36,913 nucleotides of DNA from Fidelibacterota bacterium (lineage in GTDB: Bacteria; Fidelibacterota; UBA2242). Where the stretch lies: the NCBI GenBank assembly GCA_016783665.1, contig JADHWC010000015.1:1-36913 (forward strand), written 5' to 3'. Positions 18,609-28,298 of the stretch are shown piece by piece. The translations under genes and the position numbers were made by a program. The notes beneath the pieces were generated by a model. It saw only the letters and a list, made by a program, of their open reading frames with translations. It made no database searches and was not told the origin of the DNA. Within the stretch, counting starts at the first letter, position 1. Each line of letters opens with the position of its first letter.

Positions 18609-20950
18609 AAAATTCGATGGGGATACTGGGATTTAATAGAGTAGCTTCATTGATTGCAGATGGGACGTTATCTGAAGCAGCAAAGAACCGTATGAAAGAT
18701 CTTAAACCTTTCCGGAACGTCAATGATGCTATGCTTCAGATGGATCGGATTTCAGCGCTCCAGAAATTGAGTGAGAGGAACAGCCAGTTTCCTATAGAAT
18801 TTTTTGTTGATGTCAGACCTGAATTAAAAAGATGCCGGATTAAAGGCAGCTTTTTACAGGCAGAAACACTTAAACAAATTCTTGTGATACTCCAACAGAT
18901 TTCAAATATTAAAAAATTCTATCAGCTAAATCGAGAGTTGTTAAAACCGCTTTCCGTATTGTTGTCGGGGTTAAATTCTTTCGAACAACAATACCGTCAG
19001 ATTCGCCGGGTAATTAATAATGACGGTGTTATAAAAGATAATGCCAGCCCGGAATTAGCACGTATCCGCAAACAGGTTCAACAGACCGTTTCCCGGCTTC
19101 ATCGCGAAGTGGATCGTGTGATGCATCAGGCGAAACAAGAGGGTTGGTTACATGAAGAGAACCCTACAATCAGGGAGGGACGCTTTGTTCTGCCTCTGCG
19201 CAGTGAGAGTAAACGAAAAGTTAAGGGAATAATTCACGGGCAATCCGCCACCGGCGCAACATCTTATGTGGAACCGCTGATTATTGTCGAGATCAATAAT
19301 TCGTTAAAAGAGCTGGAAATTGAGGAACAGGAAGAAATTGAAAATATTCTGCGGAATTTAACAGAGGAATTACGACCGGATTTTGAGGATCTGGAGTTCA
19401 ACACTGATATTCTTGTGGAACTGGATTTTTTGCACGCCGGCGCAAAATTTTCACAACGTTTCAAATGCAACGTTCCGCGGCTGTCACTCGATAAACGTCG
19501 TTTGATCTTCAAAAATGCCCGCCATCCGCTGCTCTCGCTGGTGAAAGATGTTGTTCCGCTGAATGTTTCAATAGATGAGCATATCCATTGCGTCATTATT
19601 ACCGGTCCGAATGCCGGCGGCAAGACCGTTGCTATGAAAACTATCGGTCTGCTGAGTCTGCTGGCGATGTCCGGGATTCCGATTCCGGTTGATGATGGGA
19701 GTTGTCTGCCATTTTACGATAGGTTTCTGGTCGATATCGGCGATCAGCAATCCATTGAAAATGATCTTTCGACATTTACGTCGCATGTAGCGAACTTGAG
19801 ACAATTTGTGGAAACTGCCACGGAGAAGTCTCTTGTCCTGATCGATGAATTGGGAACGGGAACAGATCCGCTTGAGGGCGCTGCGCTCGGGCAGGCGGTT
19901 CTTGAAGAACTGATTATCAAGAAAACCTTTACCGTAGTGACGACACATCACAGCGGTTTGAAAGCCTTTGCGGATAAACATGATGCCGTTGTAAACGCTG
20001 CTATGGAATTTGACACAACTCATCTCATGCCAACTTACCGCCTGCAGCTGGGGCTGCCAGGCAGCAGTTATGCGTTGGAAATTGCCATGCGGATGGGATT
20101 AAAAGATGCGGTGATCCAACGCGCCCGTGAACTGATGGGAACGGATCAGGTAAAACTGGAAAATTTATTAGTGGAAGTAGAGACTCTAAAGATCCAGATC
20201 GAGGAAGAAAACCGATCCGTACAACGGAATAAAAAAACCCTGGACAACTTGATAACTGAATACGAAACGCGGGTTGCGTCAATCCGGGAAAAACATGATA
20301 AAATGGACCGGGAAATTGCTGAAGAGCTGGAGAGAATTGTCACTGAATCTCGTTCGAAGATTGAACATGCCGTAAAAGACATTCGTGAAAAAGATGCCTC
20401 GCGGGAAACAATTATCGAAGCAAAAAAGACACTTGATTCAGTACAACAGTCTGCCCGCAAACGAATTAGGAAGAAGAAACCTACCGTTACAACTACGGTG
20501 AAAAGCACAGTTAAAGTGGGAGATTGGGCAAAAGTCGATGGGATCACAGGTACTGGTCAGATAGTTGAAATTCAAGCCGGAAAGAAGAAAGCGGCTGTGA
20601 ATATCAACGGGAAACTACTGTGGGTTTCGATGAATACATTGCATGCGGTTCAGATTCAGAAAGAGAAAGATACACGGCTGGCAGGTGTTTCAGTGACAGT
20701 TGATGAAATCATGTCATATAAACTTGATTTACGGGGAATGCGCCTGGATGAAGCCCGGGATGCGTTGGAGAAGTTTCTGGATCGGGCGCTGTTGGCAGGA
20801 CTGAACCAGCTTCAGATTGTTCACGGAAAGGGCACCGGCGCTCTTCAAAAAATGACCCATGAAGTATTGAAAAGTACTCCCGGTATCCGTAAGTTCTATT
20901 TCGAAAATTTTGACAGAGGTGGAACCGGAGCAACCATTGTTGAATTATAG
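18602..20950 (+). CDS. mutS2: MutS2 (endonuclease/ribosome rescue factor)
   Basis: This 782-residue protein has MutS core and clamp helices (about 1-310) and an ABC-type ATPase domain with Walker A GPNAGGKT (335-342) and the DELGTGTDP Walker B/D-loop. A long coiled coil (about 520-620) and a KOW-like segment follow. A C-terminal Smr nuclease domain (about 706-782) contains LDLRGMRLDEA and HGKGTGAL. It lacks the mismatch-recognition domain of MutS1. Family members suppress homologous recombination or, in Bacillus subtilis, split collided ribosomes. Both functional domains are complete. Confidence 0.97.
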   Translation: MVENSMGILGFNRVASLIADGTLSEAAKNRMKDLKPFRNVNDAMLQMDRISALQKLSERNSQFPIEFFVDVRPELKRCRIKGSFLQAETLKQILVILQQISNIKKFYQLNRELLKPLSVLLSGLNSFEQQYRQIRRVINNDGVIKDNASPELARIRKQVQQTVSRLHREVDRVMHQAKQEGWLHEENPTIREGRFVLPLRSESKRKVKGIIHGQSATGATSYVEPLIIVEINNSLKELEIEEQEEIENILRNLTEELRPDFEDLEFNTDILVELDFLHAGAKFSQRFKCNVPRLSLDKRRLIFKNARHPLLSLVKDVVPLNVSIDEHIHCVIITGPNAGGKTVAMKTIGLLSLLAMSGIPIPVDDGSCLPFYDRFLVDIGDQQSIENDLSTFTSHVANLRQFVETATEKSLVLIDELGTGTDPLEGAALGQAVLEELIIKKTFTVVTTHHSGLKAFADKHDAVVNAAMEFDTTHLMPTYRLQLGLPGSSYALEIAMRMGLKDAVIQRARELMGTDQVKLENLLVEVETLKIQIEEENRSVQRNKKTLDNLITEYETRVASIREKHDKMDREIAEELERIVTESRSKIEHAVKDIREKDASRETIIEAKKTLDSVQQSARKRIRKKKPTVTTTVKSTVKVGDWAKVDGITGTGQIVEIQAGKKKAAVNINGKLLWVSMNTLHAVQIQKEKDTRLAGVSVTVDEIMSYKLDLRGMRLDEARDALEKFLDRALLAGLNQLQIVHGKGTGALQKMTHEVLKSTPGIRKFYFENFDRGGTGATIVEL

Positions 20951-20981
20951 ATTGAAATAAATATCCATCGGGAATAGAGTT

Positions 20982-22817
20982 TTGGCAAGAATACCTTCAA
21001 TAACAGTCGAGCAGATCAAAAACCGGGCGGATGTTCTGGAAATTGTATCCGACGTGGTTCAACTGAAACAGAGAGGGCGCAACTACTTTGGCTTGTGCCC
21101 GTTTCATGAAGAAAAAACGCCTTCATTTAGCGTAAATCCTTCCATGGGTATTTTTCACTGCTTTGGATGCGGGAAGGGCGGAAATGCCATTACCTTTGTA
21201 ATGGAACATGAAAATATCGACTATGTGGAGGCGCTGAAACGTTTAGCCGAGCGCTACGGTATTCAGATCGAATGGGAAAAAGGCGCCGACGATTTCCAAA
21301 AAGGCGAAACCGCGCTGCTATATGAAATACACGAAATTGCAAAAGATTATTATCAGAAACAGCTATACTCTTCAAAAGGTAAAAAATCTCTCGACTATTT
21401 GGAATCGCGAGGCTTTGATAAGAATACTCTTCAACAATTTTCCGTTGGATTTGCGCTTGATGAGTGGGATGGGCTGTACAGTCAAATCGACGTAAAACGG
21501 TTCAATCCCAAAGTGCTGGAAAAATCAGGATTGTTTATAGAATCAAAAGACAAAAACCGTTTTCTGGATCGCTTTCGGAACCGGATCATGTTTCCGATCT
21601 GTAATGTCTCCGGCAGGGTAGTTGCCTTCGGCGGACGGACAATGGATTCGGATGAAGACGCCAAATATATGAATTCTCCCGAGACGCCGATCTATTTTAA
21701 AAGCGGTACGCTCTACGGATTGGAACACTCGAAAACTGCCATTCAACAGGAAAAAGAGGTTGTGCTGGTTGAGGGATATACCGATTTTCTGCGGTTTTAT
21801 TCTTCGGGAATAAAAAATGTTGTGGCAGGATCCGGCACGGCGCTGAATTTTCATCATGCCCGGGCGTTGAAACGGTTTACTGCCCGGACCGTATTATGTT
21901 ATGACGGTGATGATGCCGGGCAAAAGGCAACGGAGCGGGCTGGATTCATTTTGCTTAAAGAGGGATTTGATGTTCGGGCAGTACAGCTGCCTGCCGATGA
22001 TGATCCTGATTCATATTTGAAAAATAAGGGCATTGAAGCGTTCCAAAAATTACAGCAGGAAGCGCCGGAATTTATAGATCATTATATCCGAAATCATCAG
22101 GCGGATTTTAAAACTCCCACCTCAAAAACGCGCTTTGTCGAGACTCTTATTGCAGAGATTAGCGAGGTAAAGAATCCGGTGACCCGTGACTTTATCGTTA
22201 AAGAGGTAGCTGAAAAATTGAATCTGCGGGAAGAAAGAATATTTAGTCAGATTCGCAGGGTTTATCAGCAAAAACGGCGTGGAACCGAAGCAGGTAATCG
22301 AAACATATCTTCCGAGGTTCCGGAACTGCAAATTGTTACCGCCACCGATAAGGCGGAATTTGAACTGTCAAAGCTGATTCTCACCGATTTTGAAGAGATT
22401 GTTGGGTTTATTACGAGCAAAGTCCCTCTGAAAGTTTATAAACACTCTGTTATAACGCCTATTGCAAAGGAATTATATAAACGGATACGGGAAAATCAAA
22501 CCATCACGCCAGCCAGTCTGTTCGATCGGGATTGGTCTGATCAGGAGAAGTTTTACCTGTCACGATTGATTCTCGATGCGGAATCAATTCAGGAACACAT
22601 AAAAGAAGAGGATTTAATGAAGCTGGCGATCGACTGCATGATGGTGTTGATGACAGATCAACTGGAAAAGTCGATAAAAGAATTACGATCAAAGATCAGA
22701 GAAGTCGAAAAGAGCGATGAAGATACAGCACCGCTTGTTTTGGAACTGTCTCAACTTCAGAAAAATCGACATGACATCCGCTCTAAACTTCGGGATTTTA
22801 AACTCGGCACAGACTGA
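20982..22817 (+). CDS. dnaG: DNA primase
   Basis: DnaG makes RNA primers for replication. The 611-residue protein begins ARIPSITVEQIKNRADVLEI and has an N-terminal zinc finger of CHCC type (C39, H42, C60, C63). The TOPRIM catalytic core contains E264 (VEGYTD) and D308/D310 (YDGDDAG). The C-terminal helical region fits a helicase-binding domain. The start is read as TTG at 20982, since no ATG upstream keeps the conserved N-terminus. It closes the long plus-strand run; rpoD, often the next gene, is absent here. Confidence 0.97.
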   Translation: MARIPSITVEQIKNRADVLEIVSDVVQLKQRGRNYFGLCPFHEEKTPSFSVNPSMGIFHCFGCGKGGNAITFVMEHENIDYVEALKRLAERYGIQIEWEKGADDFQKGETALLYEIHEIAKDYYQKQLYSSKGKKSLDYLESRGFDKNTLQQFSVGFALDEWDGLYSQIDVKRFNPKVLEKSGLFIESKDKNRFLDRFRNRIMFPICNVSGRVVAFGGRTMDSDEDAKYMNSPETPIYFKSGTLYGLEHSKTAIQQEKEVVLVEGYTDFLRFYSSGIKNVVAGSGTALNFHHARALKRFTARTVLCYDGDDAGQKATERAGFILLKEGFDVRAVQLPADDDPDSYLKNKGIEAFQKLQQEAPEFIDHYIRNHQADFKTPTSKTRFVETLIAEISEVKNPVTRDFIVKEVAEKLNLREERIFSQIRRVYQQKRRGTEAGNRNISSEVPELQIVTATDKAEFELSKLILTDFEEIVGFITSKVPLKVYKHSVITPIAKELYKRIRENQTITPASLFDRDWSDQEKFYLSRLILDAESIQEHIKEEDLMKLAIDCMMVLMTDQLEKSIKELRSKIREVEKSDEDTAPLVLELSQLQKNRHDIRSKLRDFKLGTD

Positions 22818-23067
22818 TTTCTATAAGAACCCCAAAGGGAACACCCTGAGCCAAAGATTGAAACAATGGATAAGATTGAGTACTGGAGTATTGGAGTGAT
22901 GTCTCAGATAAATATCCACTTGACCAGGATTGATGATTTTTAGTTATTTGTACAGATCGATCAGCCTTTCTACCAATTAATATCCCGGATATTCTTTGCA
23001 AAATTGCCGAATGTTTTGTTATTTATAAATCATGTTATAATGAATCAATAAATCCGGGATCAACTCC
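22818..23067 (+). promoter_or_regulatory. Intergenic region with perfect 15-bp dyad and candidate -10 box
   Basis: This 250-bp gap between dnaG and the first lipoprotein gene holds no convincing gene. A perfect inverted repeat AATATCC-C-GGATATT lies at 22979-22993; with a one-base centre it suits a protein-binding site better than an RNA hairpin. A consensus -10 box TATAAT is at 23036-23041 with only a weak -35 (TTTTGT at 23014-23019, 16-bp spacing). The dyad lies about 43 bp upstream of the -10 box, a position compatible with activator binding. No terminator for dnaG is evident. Confidence 0.35.
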
Positions 23068-24267
23068 ATGAAAAGGATCATAATTTTAGCCTTGTGTATC
23101 AGTCTTACAGGATGCGGGACCGTTAAGAAATTACTAAAAAAAGAAAAAGCCGGAGAACCAGCGGGACAGCAGACTGAAATACGATCCTCTGCTCCAAAGG
23201 TTAATTCACTCAATTCTGGTGGGCGACCGGCAATACTGAATATGCCTGTGCAGTTTCTACCGTCCTATCGCGACCGGGGCGGACCTCATCTCAAGATTGA
23301 TTCGCTGAACGCAGTCATTCTTCTGGACGAGCAGACTTTGAGTGGTATAAAGCGTTATATTCAATCCCAGTTAACAGAGAATTCCGTAAAATCCGGTGTG
23401 TCGGATTCATCTGGACAGACAGGTACAGGCATGCCCGGAGATTTACAGGACGATCAAATTATCCGTTATTATGCTACGAAATACCGGGCTAATGATCTTT
23501 TGGGAGATCAGATAAACCCGGAAAAAGCTCAGAATCAGTCTCATTTCGGGGGCACATTTGATAAACACGGGAATTTATTATCACTTGAATTCTATGGTGA
23601 ACAGGAAGCGGATTCACCGGCTGAAGAGAAATTGGCTTTCCTATACGCAAGCTACTGGGATATTTTGTATAATAAGCGGGTGAATTATGTCGATGGTTAT
23701 GGAAATCGACCTTCGCCTCATGTTAAAGTATTTACGGATCCTGCAAAGATTATCCATCGGATAGACTATCTTGACAATAATAAAAAAGTAATCGCTGAGG
23801 GAACATTCACATATGGTGTGAAAAATATGATCCTGGAGCAGCGTATAGAGTTTAACGGAGATGGAAAATTAACGGAACTGCATCCTGATTATTTCTATTT
23901 ACAGTTTGATCGCATCGAGCAGGACTGGATTGTCAAATGTCTTTACGAAGATAAAGATTTAATGAGTGATCTAATTGTGATGCAGGATGCCGGGAATGTT
24001 TTTTACCGCTATCACTTTCAATATGAAAAAGTCAGAAACCAACAGATAATCGAAGCCTTTGTTTATAACGGCAAGAATAAACTCGTCGGCAGGTATGAAT
24101 TGTATTTTAATGACAGAGGCGATCTGGAAAAGAAGATTCTGATTTCACCGGAAGGTAAGATCGCAGGCTTTATAAAATATAGTGTTGATCTTAAAAAGCT
24201 GAAGATGATTGTTGATAGTTTCGATGAAGCTGGTCAACATCTAAGTAGAATTTACAGGGATTTGTGA
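23068..24267 (+). CDS. Lipoprotein of unknown function
   Basis: I do not recognise a family for this 399-residue protein. A type II signal peptide with lipobox LTGC (acylated C16) is clear, followed by a lysine-rich then disordered linker (to about residue 60). The remainder is rich in repeated short beta-hairpin-like motifs: FDKHGNLLSLEFY, LDNNKKVIAEGTF, FNGDGKLTEL, FNDRGDLEKKILISPEGK, FDEAGQHLSRIY. Each pairs an N/D-G turn with two strands, resembling the way YD/MORN-like repeats stack, without matching either. It ends in a GTGA overlap with the next lipoprotein gene. Confidence 0.8.
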   Translation: MKRIIILALCISLTGCGTVKKLLKKEKAGEPAGQQTEIRSSAPKVNSLNSGGRPAILNMPVQFLPSYRDRGGPHLKIDSLNAVILLDEQTLSGIKRYIQSQLTENSVKSGVSDSSGQTGTGMPGDLQDDQIIRYYATKYRANDLLGDQINPEKAQNQSHFGGTFDKHGNLLSLEFYGEQEADSPAEEKLAFLYASYWDILYNKRVNYVDGYGNRPSPHVKVFTDPAKIIHRIDYLDNNKKVIAEGTFTYGVKNMILEQRIEFNGDGKLTELHPDYFYLQFDRIEQDWIVKCLYEDKDLMSDLIVMQDAGNVFYRYHFQYEKVRNQQIIEAFVYNGKNKLVGRYELYFNDRGDLEKKILISPEGKIAGFIKYSVDLKKLKMIVDSFDEAGQHLSRIYRDL

Positions 24268-26447
24268 TTCACAAACGAATTAGTCTGTTCATATTTATTG
24301 TTATTACAGGAATTTTACTCCTGATCGGGTGCGGTGGGGACGAGGGCGATCATGAACCACCGGATGTTACGATAACATCCCCGACTGATAATCAAACGAT
24401 TTTCGGAAAGCATACTCTCAAATGTATTGCCACAGACAATGAGAGTGTCGTTACCGTGTATTTTTTTGTCGACGGTAAGATGAAGGAAGCCAACGCTGAA
24501 TCGCGAACTGTTTTTCTGTTTCATTGGGACACAACAGCCGAAGAAGACTCAACTCGTCATATCATCGTCGCACAGGCGTACGATGCTTCCGATAATATAG
24601 GTATGTCTGATACCATCTATTGCATCGTCGATAACCGCGGAAAAGCGCCGGTTGCTTCCGGATTGTCAGAACCGGAAAATGTCGGAAAACATTCCATGAC
24701 GTTGAGTTGGAATCCCAGCATTGATAAAGATTTTCAGGAGTATCGCCTGTATCGCAATACTGCAGATCAATGGGATGGTATGGAAACGCTTGTGATCGTC
24801 ATTTCGAATAAGAATCAGAGTAGTTACATCGATGTTGGCAGTAATTACGATTCAAGCTGGGTGACGCCCTGGGGATTGGATGAAAATTCAGTATATTATT
24901 ACCGCCTGCAAGTGCATGATACCCTTGGTCTATACAGCGCCAGTAATGTTGTCAGCGCCGTTACAAAGCTTCCGGTCCCGGTTGTATTGAAAGAAAATTA
25001 CTCTGCGATAAAATTCACTGCGACGATTTCGTGGTACAAATCAGATGAAGACGTCAAGTATTACCGAATCCATCGAAACCGAAGCGCTAACGTGGGAAAC
25101 AGTTTATCGGATTCCGTCGGCATTTCTGCGGCAAGAAACAGTGTGTTCGTTGATAGAAACCTGAGCTCGTTGACCTCTTATTATTACAAAGTTTTTATTG
25201 TTGATAATGCAGGATATGCAACAGGAAGCAACGTTATCCAGGTTGAGACTGCCGGCATCGGCACGATTTCTCTAAATGTACCTGTTGGAGATGATGTTAA
25301 TAAGTGTTCGGTCCGATTGAGTTGGTCAAAAAGCCGGGAAGAGGATGACTGCGAATATCGGGTGTATCGGGCAACCCATTCAGGAGTAACCGACAGTGAT
25401 GATCTTGGGACGGTTATCAGTGATAAGGAAGATACTGTTTATACCGATCAAGGTCTTCAGCAGGATAAATTGTACTATTACGTCGTTTATTTGATCGACA
25501 GTGAAGGAAATATTGCCAGGAGCAACGAGATAAGTGTCAGAACCATGAGTATTCAGGCAATACCGCTAACAGCAAGCGACATTGGAAAATACTATATAAA
25601 TCTTTCCTGGGAGAGCTATTCGGACAATGATTTTTTGGGGTATTATCTCTACCGGTCAACTACAGCGAACTTTGATACTGCGTATGCTGATAGAAAACTG
25701 ATTTTTAAGGAAATTGATCTGAATGAATATACCGATACAGATTTAAATTTAGATACCCAGTATTTCTATAAATTTTTTGTAGCGGATACATTCGGCTACA
25801 TGGCTGGATCGGAGTTGTTCGTACAGACAAAAAGTATTCAGCGAGTTGAGATAACGGATATTGAAGCTATTGATGATTCCTATTTCCAAGTCCGGTTTAC
25901 CATGAACCGCGAGGATGACGATTTTCAATACTATGCGGTTTACCGGGATGATTCGGGTCCCGATGTTGACAAATCCGATTTACGTGTTGGTACAAAAACA
26001 TCACGGAGTGATACTATTTTTAATGATCCGGAGCCGGCAACCTTGCTACAGCAATACTTTTACAGGGTGTATGTATTTGATTCGCGTGGTAATTCATCAG
26101 CCGGCAGTAATGTTATGGGAGATACTCTGAATTCAGAACCGACTTCCGTGACGTTATCGTTTTTGGGGTCTGACAATTCTTCTATTCAGCTTAGCTGGAC
26201 GCCGAACCAGGACGATGATTTTGCCCGGTATGATCTCTATCGCAGCGTTCAAAGTGAGTTCACGAAAGAAAGTTCGACAGCTGTTAAAGTAGTTGAAATT
26301 ACAAATAAGGGCACACCTGAGGACCCACCCACTTACACCGAAAGCGGTTTGCCGAGCGGTGTTATTTACTACTATTGTTTATATGTGGTGGATATGGGTG
26401 GATTATCTGCCGCCAGTAATATTGTTCAGGCGTACACGGTACCGTAA
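24264..26447 (+). CDS. Lipoprotein with Ig-like domain and six FN3 repeats
   Basis: The GTG start overlaps the previous stop (GTGA). A lipobox LIGC (C23) predicts a lipid anchor in this 727-residue protein. Residues about 30-126 form a bacterial Ig-like domain (PDVTITSPTDNQTIFGKHTL...). Six fibronectin type III-like repeats then begin near 127, 234, 330, 429, 525 and 624. Each is about 97-100 residues long and carries an [L/I]SW...EYRLYR strand pair and a YYY/YFY-[K/R]-V motif. Such arrays act as rigid spacers or adhesive modules on the cell surface. No catalytic domain is visible. The role is unknown. Confidence 0.88.
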   Translation: MIHKRISLFIFIVITGILLLIGCGGDEGDHEPPDVTITSPTDNQTIFGKHTLKCIATDNESVVTVYFFVDGKMKEANAESRTVFLFHWDTTAEEDSTRHIIVAQAYDASDNIGMSDTIYCIVDNRGKAPVASGLSEPENVGKHSMTLSWNPSIDKDFQEYRLYRNTADQWDGMETLVIVISNKNQSSYIDVGSNYDSSWVTPWGLDENSVYYYRLQVHDTLGLYSASNVVSAVTKLPVPVVLKENYSAIKFTATISWYKSDEDVKYYRIHRNRSANVGNSLSDSVGISAARNSVFVDRNLSSLTSYYYKVFIVDNAGYATGSNVIQVETAGIGTISLNVPVGDDVNKCSVRLSWSKSREEDDCEYRVYRATHSGVTDSDDLGTVISDKEDTVYTDQGLQQDKLYYYVVYLIDSEGNIARSNEISVRTMSIQAIPLTASDIGKYYINLSWESYSDNDFLGYYLYRSTTANFDTAYADRKLIFKEIDLNEYTDTDLNLDTQYFYKFFVADTFGYMAGSELFVQTKSIQRVEITDIEAIDDSYFQVRFTMNREDDDFQYYAVYRDDSGPDVDKSDLRVGTKTSRSDTIFNDPEPATLLQQYFYRVYVFDSRGNSSAGSNVMGDTLNSEPTSVTLSFLGSDNSSIQLSWTPNQDDDFARYDLYRSVQSEFTKESSTAVKVVEITNKGTPEDPPTYTESGLPSGVIYYYCLYVVDMGGLSAASNIVQAYTVP

Positions 26448-26463
26448 TGATCAAAATTTAATA

Positions 26464-27276
26464 ATGAGTAATTTTTTCAAAATAAATACCTATCTGCGAT
26501 TAATTCATTCACGACTAATCTGTATTATCGCCATTGTCGTCATTTTTCTTTCCTGTAGTGATGATTCAGAGGAGCGTATTACATCTATGGGATTTTCGGG
26601 TGGACATTACCTGGAAGTACGAAATTCAACAACACTGAAATCACTGGTATCGTCGGATTTCACAATTGAGATATGGGCAGCAGGCGATACCAGTCAGGCA
26701 GTTGTTTCCCGGTCGCTGGTGATGTTTGGGAACAATGATGGTGGCAATGAAATCGCCATTTACCAGGGGCCCGGCGATTCAAGTTTGGTTACAGTCTATA
26801 TCGATGACCAATGGTTTGGTTTTTTCAATATTGATGGGCTTGACTGGAGTAAAGAAAAATGTCATTACCTTTGTCTGACCAGAGCCGATAATTTCTTTAC
26901 ATTTTACTTCGATGGAAAGCTATTAAAAACCGAAGCTCTGAATAGTGTCGATCTGGATATCGGATCGAGTAATATGTTGATAGGCGCTGATTACGATCCG
27001 CCGGACGTAAATAATAATCCCGGGAATTATTGGGAGGGGACAATTGATGAGGTTCGCATCTGGACAAAGGTGATCCAATCTGCTGAAGTATCATTTCATC
27101 ACAAGAATCCCGATAAACTTACCGAACATTACTCATCCGCTGGGTTGGATCATTTAATTGGTATTTGGCGATTTAACGAAGAGTTCGAAGATTTTGTGCC
27201 TGATGAGAGCGGTAATGCCAACCACGCCTATTTCCAGGGAGATCCCGGTTCTATCTACTGGGATACCGGCAAATAA
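26464..27276 (+). CDS. LamG/concanavalin A-like domain lipoprotein
   Basis: The chosen ATG (26464) gives 270 residues and lies 16 bp after the previous stop. Longer readings of the frame would run back through the FN3 gene and lack a signal peptide. A hydrophobic leader ends in FLSC (C31), an acceptable though not ideal lipobox. Residues about 40-265 form a LamG-type jelly roll, with SDFTIEIWAAGD near the start, GTIDEVRIWTKV, and IGIWRFNEEFEDFVPDESG at the end. Such domains commonly bind glycans or act as surface modules. The gene ends the lipoprotein cluster. Confidence 0.85.
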   Translation: MSNFFKINTYLRLIHSRLICIIAIVVIFLSCSDDSEERITSMGFSGGHYLEVRNSTTLKSLVSSDFTIEIWAAGDTSQAVVSRSLVMFGNNDGGNEIAIYQGPGDSSLVTVYIDDQWFGFFNIDGLDWSKEKCHYLCLTRADNFFTFYFDGKLLKTEALNSVDLDIGSSNMLIGADYDPPDVNNNPGNYWEGTIDEVRIWTKVIQSAEVSFHHKNPDKLTEHYSSAGLDHLIGIWRFNEEFEDFVPDESGNANHAYFQGDPGSIYWDTGK

Positions 27277-27388
27277 GCAAAATAAATCAACAGGATAATA
27301 TGTGACGTGCCGCAACTCATGATGGCTCGATATTTTATATATTATAGCAGATTTTTTAAGAACTTATCCCCAAACCTCACTACTCTCC

Positions 27389-27425
27389 AGTCCAGCGTGA
27401 TCCCCCATCACTCTGGACTCTTTAT
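27389..27425 (+). terminator. Hairpin terminator between convergent genes
   Basis: A 13-bp stem with one mismatch (27389-27401 with 27407-27419) and a CCCCC loop is followed on the plus strand by CTTTATTTT. This fits termination of the lipoprotein cluster. The hairpin also covers the stop codon of the minus-strand gene ending at 27408. In the minus direction no T run follows, so it is not a good terminator for that gene. Confidence 0.6.
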
Positions 27426-28298
27426 TTTAGCGAGATGGCTGATGAATTCCGGACCGGTTCCGCAGCATCCTCCGATTATCCTGACACCTTGATCAATCCA
27501 GGTCCGTGCGATTGAGGTATATTGTTCGGGTGTAAACACGGGATCCTCTTGCCATCCTTTGTGAAAGTCAAAAAATCCGGCATTCACATACACCATGATT
27601 GGTAAATCAATTTTATCGGCATGGGTATTTAAAAATTCGGTAACGACACTGTGATGGGTGCAGTTGATAGAGAATATTTTGATGCCTTCCAGTTTTAATT
27701 GCTTATAAGCGGTAATTATTTTATCGCCGTTTAAAATATGGTCTTTATCTTTGAGGATAAAACTGGCGGCAGTCGGTAAACCGGTCTCCAGTGCTGCCCT
27801 GATTGCGGCAAGCGCTTCATCGAACGTGTTCATCGTTTCAATCAGAATGAAATCCAAACCTGCTTGAAGCAGCCATGACGTTTTTAATTTATGTTCGCGA
27901 TAAGCAGTTTTAAAACCGGGAGATAACTCGGGATTATAGCAATCTTCCAATGGAGATAGTGAGCCGGCTATCCGAATTTTCCGGTCAGGTGAAGCCCTGG
28001 AAATCGCTTTCCGGGCAAGTTCAACGGCTTTAAAAGTAGCATTCTTGGCATCTTCTTCTGAAAGCCCGGCTTTGCGGAATGTCCGGGCATCTGTTTGAAA
28101 TGTGTTTGTAGTGATGATATCCGCTCCGGCATAGATATAATCTTCATGAATTTCGCGTATTATTTCAGGGCACTCCCATATAGCGGAAGCAGACCACAAC
28201 GGTAAAGATATATTTATCCCGCGGCGATGCAGTTCTGTCCCCATCGGACCGTCGAGGATCAGTATTTCAGATGATTGCAATTGATCAATGAAAGTCAT
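27408..28298 (-). CDS. Homocysteine S-methyltransferase family protein
   Basis: This is a (beta/alpha)8 methyltransferase of the Hcy-binding family, the fold of the MetH N-terminal domain and of BHMT/MmuM, which move a methyl group to homocysteine. With start 28298 (ATGA overlap with the PAP2 gene) it has 296 residues; a longer start at 28328 is possible. The opening LILDGPMGTELHRRG and NTFQTDARTF motifs are diagnostic. The zinc ligands are a cysteine in INCTHHS and C278/C279 in GGCCGTGP. The methyl donor cannot be read from sequence. It is last in a minus-strand trio whose first gene is a UROD-family protein, suggesting methyl-group metabolism. Confidence 0.9.
   Translation of the reverse strand: MTFIDQLQSSEILILDGPMGTELHRRGINISLPLWSASAIWECPEIIREIHEDYIYAGADIITTNTFQTDARTFRKAGLSEEDAKNATFKAVELARKAISRASPDRKIRIAGSLSPLEDCYNPELSPGFKTAYREHKLKTSWLLQAGLDFILIETMNTFDEALAAIRAALETGLPTAASFILKDKDHILNGDKIITAYKQLKLEGIKIFSINCTHHSVVTEFLNTHADKIDLPIMVYVNAGFFDFHKGWQEDPVFTPEQYTSIARTWIDQGVRIIGGCCGTGPEFISHLAKIKSPE

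Noticed and set aside
19264-20547. Several 85-151-codon minus-strand frames opposite mutS2
   Set aside because: They are shadows of a well-conserved gene, rich in S/R/F from reverse-frame codon use.
22717-22899. 60-codon frame across the dnaG end
   Set aside because: It mostly overlaps the dnaG 3' end in another frame, with no ribosome-binding site.
26293-26463. 57-codon upstream extension of the LamG lipoprotein gene
   Set aside because: It overlaps the FN3 gene in another frame and would bury the signal peptide and lipobox; ATG 26464 fits.
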